Assembly: GCF_029227915.1 (NCBI RefSeq)
Contig: NC_079879.1
Span: 14,940,001-15,004,000 of the forward strand
Origin: Hydractinia symbiolongicarpus
Lineage: Eukaryota > Cnidaria > Hydrozoa > Anthoathecata > Hydractiniidae
Length of the DNA: 64,000 bases
Direction of reading: 5' to 3'
Both the position numbers and the translations under genes were made by a program. This document shows, piece by piece, positions 24,699 to 35,333 of the stretch. Numbering within the stretch: the stretch's first letter is position 1; the number at the start of each line of letters is the position of its first letter. A model generated the notes under the pieces. That model worked only from the letters and a program-made list of their open reading frames with translations. It was not told where the DNA came from and did no database searches.

Positions 24699-27600
24699 CT
24701 AAAAACCACCAGTTTTATAGGATTTCTTTTCTTGTTCCTTATTTTTGTCTGTCCACTTTTTTTTTATTGATCGCAGGTCTTTGCTCCTTCGTTTAACGGC
24801 TGGTGTTGCCTTGTGTAACTTGACACGTTTGAAACGCTTCATTATGTTCTCAGTTGATTTCTGTTGCACTTCACCAATACTTAGTCCAATCAACTTCATT
24901 ACATCGTAAATGCCATCCTTGCCATGATTGTACTCTAGCACAGCACTGGAAACACCGATTTCCAAAATTTTTTTCCCAACGTATACACGTTATGGACATT
25001 TCTTCAAAATCATTCCATTGAGCGACTCATTCACATTTTGGGTTTTTCCGTGCAAACACTTTGATAAAAGCGATTCGTCTCGTAACCGATCAAACAACTG
25101 CTTGATTTCTGGCTCATCCTTTATGTTCGTTGGTAAATTCAATTTTGAATTAAAATTTCTTGGTGACATTCCAGTACGAGCACCAAGAATCTTTGCGGAC
25201 ACCATTTATGTCGTTGTTCAGCAGGCGTTATATCTGAACAATGAAACAGTACAGCTCCAACATTCTTTTTCATCTGGTAAATATTGTTTGTGTTTTGCTT
25301 TATTAGACTGCAAGAGGCCATAATACAGCCTTTATAGGCCTGTACACGTAGTTAAGAGTGTTGTAAAGCAACGGCGCTAATGAAAACGACTTGGGACGTT
25401 GTAGCACATTGGGATTGGAACGATTAGTCCAAAGGTAACCAGCGCAGGCAGGTGAAACCACGTGATTTACGTGTGAAGCCTTTATTAGACTGCAAAAGGT
25501 CATATTACAGCCTTTATAGGCCTGTGCACGTAGTTAAGAGTGTTGTAAGGCAACGGCGATAATGAAAACGACTTGGGACGTTGTAGCGCATTGAGACTGG
25601 AAGGAATAGTCCAACGGTAACCTGCACAGGCAAATGGAACCACGTGATTAACGTGTGAGGCCTTCATTAGACTGCAAAAGACCATAATACAGCCTTTATA
25701 GGACTGTGCACGTAGTTAAGAGTGTTGTAAAGCAACAGCGCTAATGAAAACGACCTGGGACGTTGTAGCACATTGAGACTGGAACGATTAGTCCAAAGGT
25801 AACCTGCGCAGGCAGGTGAAACCACGTGATTTACGTGTGAAGCCTTTATTAGACTGCAAACACCATATTACAGACTTTATAGGACTGTGCACGAAGTTAA
25901 GAGTGTTGTAAGGCAACGGCACTAATGAAAAAGACTTGGGACGTTGTAGCGCATTGAGGCTGGAAGGACTAGGCCAATGGTAAACCTGCGCAGACAGGTG
26001 AAACCACGTGATTTACGTGTGAGGCCTTTATTAAACTGCAAAAGGCTATAATACAGACTTTATAGGACTTTTCACGTACTTAAGAGTGTTCTAAGGCAAC
26101 TTCGCCAATGAAAACGACTTGGGACGTTGCAGCGCATTGAGACTGGAAGGAATAGTGCAATGGTAACCTGCACAGGCAAATGGAACCACGTGATTTACGT
26201 GTGAGGTCTTTATTAGACTGCAAAAGGCCATATTACAGCCTTTATAGGACTGTGCACGTAGTTAAGAGTGTTCTAAGGCAACTTCGCCAATGAAAACGAC
26301 TTGGGACGTTGTGGCGCAATGAGACTGGAAGGAATAGTCCAATGGTAACCTGCACAGGCAAATGGAACCGCGTGATTCACGTGTGAGGCCTTTATTAGAC
26401 TGCAAAAGGCCATATTACAGCCTTTATAAGCCTGTGCACGTAGTTAAGAGTGTTGTAAAGCAATGGCGCTAATGAAAACGACTTGGGACGTTGTAGCGCA
26501 TTGAGGCTGGAAGGACAAGGCCAATGGTAAACCTGCGCAGACAGGTGAAACCACGTGATTTACGTGTGAGGCCTTTATTAGACTGCAAAAGGCTATAATA
26601 CAGACTTTATAGGACTTTTCACGTACTTAAGAGTGTTCTAAGGCAACTTCGCCAATGAAAACGACTTGGGACGTTGCAGCGCATTGAGACTGGAAGGAAT
26701 AGTGCAATGGTAACCTGCACAGGCAAATGGAACCACGTGATTTACGTGTGAGGTCTTTATTAGACTGCAAAAGGCCATATTACAGCCTTTATAGGACTGT
26801 GCACGTAGTTAAGAGTGTTCTAAGGCAACGGCGCTAATTAAAACGACTTGGGACGTTGTGGCGCAATGAGACTGGAAGGAATAGTCCAATGGTAACCTGC
26901 ACAGGCAAATGGAACCGCGTGTTTTACGTGTGAGGCCTTTATTAGACTGCAAAAGGCCATATTACAGCCTTTATAGGCCTGCGCACGTAGTTAAGAGTGT
27001 TGTAAAGCAATGGCGCTAATGAAAACGACTTGGGACGTTGTAGCGCATTGAGACTGGAAGGAATAGACCAATGGTAACCTGCACAGGCAAATGGAACCAC
27101 GTGATTATCGTGTGAGGCCTTTATTAGACTGCAAAAGGCCATAATACAGCCTTTATAGGACTGTGCACGTAGTTAAGAGTGTTCTAAGGCAACGGCGCTA
27201 ATGAAAACGACTTGGGACGTTGTAGCGCATTGAGACTGGAAGGAATAGGCCAATGGTAACCTGCGCAGACAGGTGAAACCACGTGATTTACGTGTGAGGC
27301 CTTTATTAGACTGCAAAAGGCCATAATACAGCCTTTATAGGACTGTGCACGTAGTTAAGAGTGTTCTAAGGCAACGGCGCTAATGAAAACGACTTGGGAC
27401 GTTGCAGCGCATTGAGACTGGAAGGACTAGGCCAATGGTAACCTGCGCAGACAGGTGAAACCACGTGATTTACGTGTGAGGCCTTTATTAGACTGCAAAA
27501 GGCCATATTACAGCCTTTATAGGCCTGTGCACGTAGTTAAGAGTGTTGTAAAGCAACGGCGCTCATGAAAACGACCTGGGACGTTGTAGCACATTGAGAC

Positions 27601-28847
27601 TGGAACGATTAGTCCAAAGGTAACCTGCGCAGGCAGGTGAAACCACGTGATTTACGTGTGAAGCCTTTATTAGACTGCAAACACCATATTACAGACTTTA
27701 TAGGACTGTGGATAGCTATTCCATAACAGTTTTGTATATAATTTATAGATGCATCGGTTAATTTTCCCTTTCCAAACATTAGTTTACGGCGATCTCTGGG
27801 TAACTCCTTTCTAATTTTGCGTAAGTTACTACCAACTCGTTTCTGTACATGGCCGATGCATTCACCTTTGGCCACATCAACACCAAAATAGGAATCTTCT
27901 TCAACTACAGTTGAATAAGCAGAAGAGTCGATAAATGTTGCGTATCGCAAATTACGTTTCTCGACTGACCGTTTAAATATAGATACAATCCCTGCTGTTT
28001 CCATTGATGACGCTCATGTGGGCATGATTTATGTAGCACGTGTGTGATTCATTCCAGATGGTGTAAGCTGGGGTATTCTTACGTTTCTCCCAATACAAAC
28101 ATGATTTGCATTCCTTCACTTTCACTTTAACGTCAAAACATTTATCGTTTTCACGTTCAAGGCAGGTTACGACACCATTTAATGACGCGTACCCTCGTCT
28201 TTGCCATGAACCGTCAAGTGACGCCGCTATATTTGTGGTATCATCATTTATACGAATTGCAGCTGCAGCATCTGACATAGACTTTTCAGCAGCTTGGGCA
28301 TATAATGGGTGCATTTTATTAATTATTTCATTATATGCAAGATTTGTCATTGGCAGTGGAATATTCATCAGACGTCAGAAGATTTCAATTGAATGCAAAC
28401 CTTGACCAAATTCACGAAAAGCTACAACAGTACGTAGGTTAACATCAAAGCTACTTTTGTCATCAGTTTTTTCAATTCTAGGGCTTGAAAATAATGAATG
28501 ACTCCATAAACAACTGCAGCTCAATAAAATTTTATAAGAAAGTCCTTTTTTCATTGCAGGGTCAATCGACAGTTCAACGGTGTTTCTTTTGCAGTTAGGA
28601 CATTGGCTGATCAACTGGACAATAGTCTGCAATATTGATAAGTTCAATATGAAATTCATATCCATTCCAGTACCTTTTTCATCAGCCACAGGAAGAGATG
28701 TGGTTGATGTTTCTGGAGCAGCATCTTGGGTGACCGCTTGTTGTTGTTGCTGCGAATCATTTTCATTACCTGCTGGTTGCTGAACCTCCTCCTTTACGTT
28801 TTGTTGTATGGCTTTCCAGCTTTATACCTTCTATCAGAACTTCCCAT
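24699..28847 (-). pseudogene. Kolobok/Mutator-like transposase, split by satellite DNA
   Basis: Starts at the ATG at 28847-28845 (MGSSDRRYKAGKPYNK), with a frameshift near 28805. The block 28689-28375 has a CPNC zinc-ribbon half. An in-frame TGA near 28377 follows, then SLDGSWQRRGYASLNG with the first catalytic Asp. Another shift occurs near 28000, then the region normally G-D-G-D-S reads FIDSSAYSTVVE, so the second acidic motif is damaged. Coding breaks at YGIAI (27711), where 2.4 kb of satellite intervenes, and resumes at QNTNNIYQMKKNVGA (25297). It ends with KTQNVNESLNG (third acidic position region) and a basic tail finishing SYKTGGF. The fragment at 36167-36718 is a relative. Confidence 0.82.
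25298..27710 (-). repeat. Satellite array B: 182-bp satellite inside the transposase gene, inverted
   Basis: About 13.25 monomers of the same 182-bp satellite as array A, in the opposite orientation. The array starts and stops abruptly inside the transposase coding sequence. Local higher-order structure is visible: blocks at 26043 and 26590 repeat at three monomers, and 25752-25891 matches 27571-27710 at ten monomers. No target duplication is visible at the two junctions. Monomers here carry variants (for example CACCATATTACAGAC) that I did not see in array A. Confidence 0.93.
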
Positions 28848-29681
28848 TTCAGCAAACTAGTTTTAATATAGACAGAAATATAATTTTTAAATAAAACTTT
28901 ACGAGTCCTCCTTGACTTTAAAACTCTCCACTAACTCCAAACTTCAAAATGGTTAGCAAGGTTATAAAATGGATCTACCAGAACCTGAACGGCAACCCTG
29001 CGTCAGAAACGCCCAGGGGAAGAAAAGAGAGAGAGAGGAGATTTGGAGAAAAAGACTCACTGATCCTCAAATTTTGGTTAAAAATTAGCCTAGTTAACTA
29101 AGCTTTCTTCTTCGAGTTGATAAAATGAGTTTCTCTCAAACTAAAGCTTAGACGCGAACGAATTACTCAGCGGAAACCCCGATTTAAATCGAACAATGTG
29201 ACTAATCGCTTCAGAGGACATTTTAATTTATCCGTGAGTTGTTTACCAAGCTTGGCCAAATCTTACTTTGGTAAAAACTTTGTAAAACACTAATGTTTAT
29301 TAGGGTGAGTAAAACCACTCGCTGGAATATTCGGGATGAAAAGGGCTTTACCCGATAATAATCACGACGGTAGAGAACAGTAGAATTAGCCAATCAAAAA
29401 GCGCGGCCAGATTTTGGCCGCAGAAAAATCGTTTGAGACCCAGCGTAATTTTTCCCACCTTAACTACTCCGATTTCCCGGTGTTAAGTACGCTGGGTCTC
29501 CTGGCTAGTTAAAAATGGGAATGGCATGTACTATAAAAAGGACTATATTTCTGAAAATATAATTTTTTAGATTAAAAGACTTACATATTTGAAATCTACG
29601 ATAAATTTTGAATATGAAAAGTTGTGTTGCATGTATTTATAAAAAAATCAAAATATTAGTGATTTTTACTAGCGATCCACC
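28848..29681. other. 5' end region of the Kolobok-like element
   Basis: No gene. Contains the phrase GAGACCCAGCGTAATTTTTCCC at 29434-29455 and a partly inverted copy TACGCTGGGTCTCCTGGCTA at 29487-29510, both related to the first bases after satellite array A (14814-14842), and the right terminal inverted repeat ending at 29681. Confidence 0.6.
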
Positions 29682-29930
29682 TTAATGAAGATACCTCAAC
29701 GTCAGAATTTACTTCTGAACACATATCTTCAGACTGATTTTTTAAAAAACGCTCAAGCTTTTTCAAATCTTGGCGAATAATTTGTTTATTTTTATCACAT
29801 TTTTATCACATTCTCTTGTTTATTTTTATCACATTCTCTTATCAATGCTAGATCGTCATTAATTCTTTCTGTGATCTGCTCATTTAAACTACACAGTTTT
29901 TAAAATTTATCATTTATCATATCCATGGAA
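29682..29930 (-). pseudogene. BEL/Pao gag, N-terminal part
   Basis: Minus-strand coding includes KLCSLNEQITERINDDLALI, a helical region, LKKLERFLKNQSEDMCSEV, and then VEVSS up to the TTAA. When the Kolobok-like insertion is removed it reads on into the gag core at 24309. It has an in-frame stop and small tandem duplications of TTTATTTTTATCACATT near 29780-29840. The true gag start is not identifiable. Confidence 0.7.
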
Positions 29931-30032
29931 GTAAGTAAAACCATGTTTATCTTCCGTATAATGTTCATACACAACTTCAACCTCTTCTTTAAATAACTTG
30001 AATATAGATTTTAATAACCCATCAAGAATACT

Positions 30033-30436
30033 CAGGGGCGGCGCGACAAAGTCCAAAGTGGGGGGCTTAGTCATAGTGGGAGATTTTGAGATTTTAGTGA
30101 CAATCAACGAGCGAAGCAAGTTGCTGAAACAGCTGGGTTCCAGGGGGCGCTGTGACACCCTGGAAGCCAACGCATTTTTTGGAGTCCAAAAACACGTAAA
30201 ATGGCTATACCTTGGACTTCAGAAAAGCTTGTTACGTACTGATTTCGTTGGTATGCGTCACTGCATAAAAAATCGCATTATTTAGTAAGATAGCCTGCAG
30301 GTTCTGTGCTTGGATAACATCAATTTTCATGCATTGATAGAGACACTTATTGGCAGAAACTAAAAAATTATTACTAAGCAAAAAAGTGGGGCGGGGGGCT
30401 GGAGCTCCCCCTGCCCCCTTAGTGGCGCCGCTCATG
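30033..30436. mobile_element. Possible hAT-type nonautonomous element
   Basis: The left end CAGGGGCGGCGCGACAAAG and the complement of the right end (CATGAGCGGCGCCACTAAG) are imperfect inverted repeats. CAGGGGCG-type ends are usual for hAT elements. G- and C-rich blocks next to both ends also pair. I could not find an 8-bp duplication, so boundaries are provisional. Confidence 0.4.
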
Positions 30437-30854
30437 ATTCTAATTTTCTTCTTTAAGGTAGCGGTATGGTAAATTACACCTCTTCTGTATAAAGCCTTTT
30501 TTTTCAACTTTCCTTTTAAAAAAAAAAACATTATAAAAGTATATATGTACTAGTTAACAAAATTTTGTCTCACAATATTATGAAAAAAAAATTAAAATGT
30601 TGTAACAGAAAAAAATTATAGTCGAAAGTCTTAAAAAGTGGGTGTGGCCAACTGTGAAGGGATTTGTCTCTATCTAAAGTTTACAAGTTTACAGAAAAAA
30701 AAATATGTCCACATGTTCAGCATAGTCTGAATTTAAATCGCGTGTCTGATTTTTTCTCAACTTTAATCGTTTTGAAAATATACCGTAAATCATCTATAAG
30801 ATCATAAAAATAAAACTCTTTTTTTTTCCTTTTTCTTTCAATCACTTTTGCATC
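30437..30854. other. AT-rich spacer, no gene
   Basis: Long A and T runs; no supported gene. A short stretch near 30740 (CGCGTGTCTGATTTT) is inversely similar to one near 35355, just outside the IS3EU-like element. Confidence 0.5.
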
Positions 30855-30860
30855 CAAATC
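30855..30860 (+). other. Target-site duplication CAAATC, left
   Basis: CAAATC precedes TATGGAAGCC. The identical hexamer follows the right end at 35328-35333. Confidence 0.85.
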
Positions 30861-30889
30861 TATGGAAGCCGAGAGGGGCCAACGAAAAA

Positions 30890-31170
30890 GAATTTTACAA
30901 TACAAATTAAAAAATACAAATCGAGAAAAGAAAATTAAAATCGAAAATAAAGAATTCAAATCGAGAAAAGAAAATCAAAATCGAAAATAAAGAATTCAAA
31001 TCGAGAAAAGAAAATCAAAATCGAAAATAAAGAATTCAAATCTAGAAAAGAATATCAAAATCGAAAATAAAGAATTCAAATCGAAAAAAGAAAATCAGAA
31101 TCGAAATTAAAGAATCCAAAATCGAGAAAAAAAAATAGAATCGAAATTAAAGAATTCAAAAGAAAATTAG
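30890..31170 (+). repeat. Left subterminal minisatellite (40-bp unit of two 20-bp halves)
   Basis: Seven or so copies of a 40-bp unit made of TCGAGAAAAGAAAATCAAAA and TCGAAAATAAAGAATTCAAA. It is the inverted counterpart of the 20-bp repeats at 35125-35300, so together they extend the terminal inverted repeats. Confidence 0.85.
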
Positions 31171-31238
31171 AAAAAAAGATCATTTTTTTTTTCAATATCA
31201 AAACACTTTCTTTCTTCCGAGAAGAACGTCGAGACAAG

Positions 31239-32473
31239 ATGGTATACTGTACACAGTGTGGTCAAGTACTGCAAGATAGGAGTTTTTTTTGTTGTCACTG
31301 TGGAACTAGATGCGAAACAACGTACGAAAGTAAGCCAGCCGATTCGAGTGATGAAAGTGAGCTGATACAGAACTACTTTAAGCGAAATTTTTCGTAAGAT
31401 CATATCATTGTGTTTCTGAGAATACACCATTCAATTTACATGAGCAAAAGGACATTAAAACGTCGCCTGCAACAGCTGGGATTGAAAAGAAGATCGTATA
31501 ACATCTCCGATAACGTTTTGAGAAGCATGATTGAAAATGAACTTGAAGGACCTGCTGTGCTAAAAGGTTATCGAGGAATGTGGAATCATTTAAGGTGCAT
31601 TTATGGCGTCGTTGTTAAACGAGATACTGTGATGCACTTACTCCGAGAGATAGATCCGGATGGTACAGAGTTAGGAAGAGCTCGTCGTTTGAAAAGAAGA
31701 GTTTATACTTCTCCAGGACCAAACCATTGTTGGCATATCGATGGGTATGATAAGCTGAAACCGTACGGATTGCCCATTCATGGTTGTATTGATGGGTTCT
31801 CTCGGAAAATATTGTGGCTAATAATCCTATTATCCCAGCATTTTACTTTCTGCGAAAGGTGAAAGACCTCTGTTTTTGTCCGCAAAAATTAAGGACTGAA
31901 TGTGGTACTGAGAACGGCATTATGGCCGACATCCAATGTTCATTGGTTGGCAATAAAGATGCGCATTTATATGGGAGTTCGGTAGCAAATCAGCGGATTG
32001 AAAATTGGTGGTCTCATAACAAAAAAGCTTTTACAACGTGGGTAATAGATTTTTTCAAACAGATGGTAGAAGAGGGCATTCTTATCCCTGGTCATCATGT
32101 TCATATGGAGTGTGTTTGGTTTGTGTTTTCGCATTTTTTGCAGCTACAATTGGACGAAGTTGTGTATGAATGGAATACACATTACATACGTCAGACAAAC
32201 CATGAAACAATCCCTGGTGTTCCTGACATACTATATCACGCACCGATTCTGTCAGGTCATGAAGACAAAAAAGTCGCTATAACACAGGGACAAGTACAAA
32301 GAATACTTCAAGAAAAAAATGTATTTTCAGAAGCAACAGAAATATTCGAAGATCATGATCAACTACTCAAAGAATACTTTGAATATGTTATACAAACAAA
32401 ACAACTTCGTTACCCTCCGAAAAATTGGGAAGAAGCTCGCAGTGTGTACAAAATCATCATCGAAAAGTGTTAG
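31239..32473 (+). pseudogene. IS3EU-type transposase (zinc ribbon plus rve integrase core)
   Basis: Starts MVYCTQCGQVLQDRSFFCCH, a four-Cys zinc ribbon, then NYFKRNFS, an in-frame TAA at 31395 and onward in the same frame to TLKRRLQQLGLKRRSYN, a helix-turn-helix segment. The rve core has WHIDGYDKLKPYG (first Asp) and GCIDGFSRKI. A -1 type frameshift near 31815 follows. The second block has RTECGTENGI, where family members usually have D-C-G-T-E-N-G, so the second acidic residue sits differently, and ANQRIENWWS (catalytic Glu). The C-terminal part with NPxPGVPDxL-like NHETIPGVPDIL is present to the stop at 32471. One nonsense codon and one frameshift make this copy inactive. Confidence 0.85.
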
Positions 32474-33004
32474 TTCATGTCACAGGAGCAATAAAAAACG
32501 GAATGAAACAAACTAGAAAAACTATATATTTTTACCATGTTTCAGACATATTTGTTTAGCGAATGATAGCTATTCTTGAAAAAAAAAGGTAAAACTTCAA
32601 CGGAAAGAACTTACGAAATATACTGTATATCACGATTATCACGTTTTGTTTTTAAAAACAGCTAATATGCGAACAAAATACTAAACAATACCCTAATAAA
32701 AAGATGTTATATAAACATACTCTATATCATATCAAAGTACAGTACTTCGTTGCATGAGAGCCTTCAAAGTCCATTTTTACATCGAAGAGATGATGTCAAT
32801 TTCATGGTTCTGTCAATTTTCAACACTTGTTGAGCATAATACTTTCAGAAATTTTGAGATGTCAGTGCTATTGTGTCTACTAAAACAAAGATAATGGACT
32901 GGAAGCTGATGTTTTCATGCAACGATTATTAGCTATAAAAACATAATGTAAAAAATGCAAACAAAAAATCTTTTGTTTTAGCTACTGTAATATACACAAG
33001 CGGT
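32474..33004. other. Spacer between the convergent transposase and HECT genes
   Basis: AT-rich with no coding frame that resembles a protein. Contains the 3' ends of both convergent genes; no clear shared polyadenylation signal was assigned. Confidence 0.5.
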
Positions 33005-35015
33005 TTAGGCAATGCCAAAACCAGGACTTGTAGCAACGTCTTCACAAAAGTGCCGATTAAATGCTTCTGTTGATCCATAATATCGCTTTGTAACAGGGAA
33101 AACAAGTTTGTAATTACATGTGTACACAATAATTCGCTTCCCTTGATCTTTTTTATTTGGATGGATAAATTCAATAGTTCCGTTTTCCTTCATACATGGT
33201 AGAACATACTTGGAACCTGTACAAAATCGAATCACATCACGTAGGGAAATATTAGTATCTGAATGTTCCTCCTTGCCATCATCATCAAGAGATATAGTTC
33301 CAGGAAGTTTGTAATTATCATTTTCTAATGCTTCTATAAAGTTTGTAAAATTATAGTAAATGTCTTCTTCTTTACTTTGATCAATTGTTACATTGTTATC
33401 GTTGTTCACAGTGTAGATAACGTTTTTAAACACAGCTAACAAATCCTGAGCTTTTGCATCCATGCAAGGTACAAATTCTGTTTTGATTTCTTCATAGTTT
33501 TGCTGCAATATTGAATATAAACCAAGTATGTCCATACCTTGTACAACTTGTTGTACTTCTTCAAGACAAACAGATAAGCAATAATGTTTGCATATATTTT
33601 GTATAACAATCGATTTATCTTCAAAAGCAATTGAAATATTTGTGACTCCTGCATTATAACGCTCAGGAAAAGATTCAAGACAAGATTGAAACTCTGAATC
33701 ATTGGTAGTAGCATCTAACTCTTTCAACTTTGTTTGTATGTCCAGATCAGGCACATCATCAATAGAAAGGGGAAATTCTCCTTTATTAAACATTTTAGAT
33801 ACAACAGTGGGCATTAAATAACGCGGACCAGCACAACCAGAAATCAGTGCCATTCCAATCAAATTTCCAAAAAAAAAAAAATCACCATTTGATACACGTT
33901 CCAGGTCATGGGTGAATGTAAATTGGTAGGAATTACCCGAACACAATAAATAATTTCTCGCATCATCGAAGAGCACACTAAAGAATTCTTTCAAAGGTCC
34001 TCCAGCATCAGCAGCCTCTTCTCCTATAAACTTGATTGTTAATGGTCGTGGTGTACCATCCTTGAACGCCCTTTTCAGTTTTTGTGCTGTATCCAGCCAA
34101 ATTTTTCTGCGACGTATAGTCAATCTGAAGCTGTCTGATGTTTTGAAAGCAGAAAGTAAAGTGTCCATTTTTTGCTGAAATGTTAGTTCAGGAGGAGAGA
34201 CTTGTGTATGTGTTTCATCATAACATTGTTGAACAGATTTGTTATCATTATCAGACAAATTTACTTCTTGCATTTCATTACTGTTGTTGCTGTAGTAGTC
34301 AGAAGTTGAACCGTTCAATAAAGTATCACCAAACAGATCAGGGGCTGCTGCTGGGATATATGTATCATTGGCAATTTCTTCTACTTCAGTTGTGCTGATA
34401 GCATTATCAGTTGGCACGTCAAAAAAAAAAGTCATTGCTGGTGCACAAATACAACACCATTTGAGAATATGGCTTTCCCAAACAATCCCTGTACTTATTT
34501 AATCGAAAGTCATCCATATTTCCAGGTAGAGTTGTCACTTCCTTCAAGTCGGGATACAACATAACATAGCTTTCTAAAGCACAAAATTCTTGGTCGTGGT
34601 TACTATGTTTGTCGATTGCTAAGGATTTCAACTCCAGTGCTGAAGCTGTTTCCTTCACCCTGACAGGAAGTCTTTTTCCACGAATTACTTTCAACTCACC
34701 GAAACAGTCTCTTCTTGCTCCTCCTACGTTTAATGATATATATTTTTCTTCTACTGCTACTGTGGTGTTTTCCTTCTTCTTGAATGGGACAGCTGTGTTA
34801 TTGGTGGCAGTCTTTTTCTTATTGTTGGAAGATGGCTTGAAAAATGATTGTCTTTTTTTCTCTCTACTATCAGTGAAATGCTGAAGTGACAGTGTGTGTT
34901 GTCCTCCATCAAACTGGTTCTCTTTATTATCATCTTTGGCAATCGTCGAGCCACATTTTAAACAAAATTTATAGTCTTCTTTTACAGCACAACCACACTT
35001 CACACAGTAGGCCAT
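33005..35015 (-). CDS. Zinc-ribbon HECT E3 ubiquitin ligase (G2E3-like), transposon cargo
   Basis: About 670 codons if one run of T is counted as nine rather than ten bases (34421-34430). As written, two frames overlap there: 35015-34419 and 34435-33005. The N-terminus MAYCVKCGCAVKEDYKFCLK is a four-Cys zinc ribbon very like that of the neighbouring transposase. A basic linker and a compact domain containing GELKVIRGKRLPVRV follow. The C-terminal 350 residues form a HECT fold: FIGEEAADAGGPLKEFF (the D-x-G-G entry motif), then VYTCNYKLVFPV with the catalytic Cys, and a final F-G-I-A like the acidic/aromatic HECT tail. It should transfer ubiquitin from an E2 to unknown targets. Similar G2E3-like proteins are numerous in fish and invertebrates. 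Whether it helps transposition is not known. Confidence 0.8.
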
Positions 35016-35124
35016 TTTTGTTTATCTGCCTTCTGTTTGTTTTTGCGCAAGTGTTTTGAACTAAAAACCATGAACTGAAGAAATCACTTCCTTTTCATTA
35101 TTATGCCGAAAAAGATTAACCTTG

Positions 35125-35300
35125 ATTTTGAAATTCTTTTCTCTATTCGGAAATTCTTTTCTTGATTCCGAAATTCTTTTCTCTATTCCGAAATTCTTTT
35201 CCCGATTCTGAAATTCTTTTCTCTATTCCGAAATTCTTTTCCCGATTCCGAAATTCTTTTCTCGATTTTGAAATTCTTTTCTCGATTTTGATATTTTAAT
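35125..35300 (-). repeat. Right subterminal minisatellite (20-bp unit)
   Basis: About eight copies of GAAATTCTTTTCTCGATTYY, the complement of the left-end 20-bp halves. Leads directly into the right terminal inverted repeat ending at 35327. Confidence 0.85.
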
Positions 35301-35333
35301 TTTGATTGGCCCCTCTCGGCTTCCATACAAATC

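Larger units (their letters stand above)
24310..29681 (-). mobile_element. Kolobok-like TTAA DNA transposon, 5.4 kb
   Basis: Inverted ends: GGTGGATCACTAGTAAAAA on the left and the complement of GGTGGATCGCTAGTAAAAA on the right, one mismatch in 19. Both ends abut TTAA. Joining the flanks at one TTAA makes the BEL/Pao gag reading frame continuous across the site, which independently confirms the boundaries. It encodes one transposase on the minus strand, itself interrupted by 182-bp satellite DNA. TTAA duplication and the transposase type fit Kolobok; a different TTAA superfamily with a Mutator-like DDE protein cannot be excluded. Confidence 0.85.
30861..35327. mobile_element. IS3EU-like DNA transposon with HECT-ligase gene, 4.5 kb
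   Basis: Perfect 22-bp inverted ends beginning TATGGAAGCCGAGAGGGGCC, flanked by a 6-bp direct duplication (CAAATC). Inside each end is an inverted minisatellite. It encodes an integrase-type transposase (plus strand, left half) and a zinc-ribbon/HECT protein (minus strand, right half), convergent. A 6-bp duplication, TATGG-type ends and this integrase agree with what is known of IS3EU. Both ends are intact, so it could be moved by a transposase in trans even though its own is broken. Confidence 0.88.

Noticed and set aside
30033-30436. Firm hAT assignment
   Set aside because: No 8-bp target duplication was found and the ends match imperfectly, so it is listed only as possible.
34609-34884. 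Plus-strand frames over the HECT gene and similar antisense frames across the window
   Set aside because: They are antisense shadows of recognisable genes and have no family features of their own.
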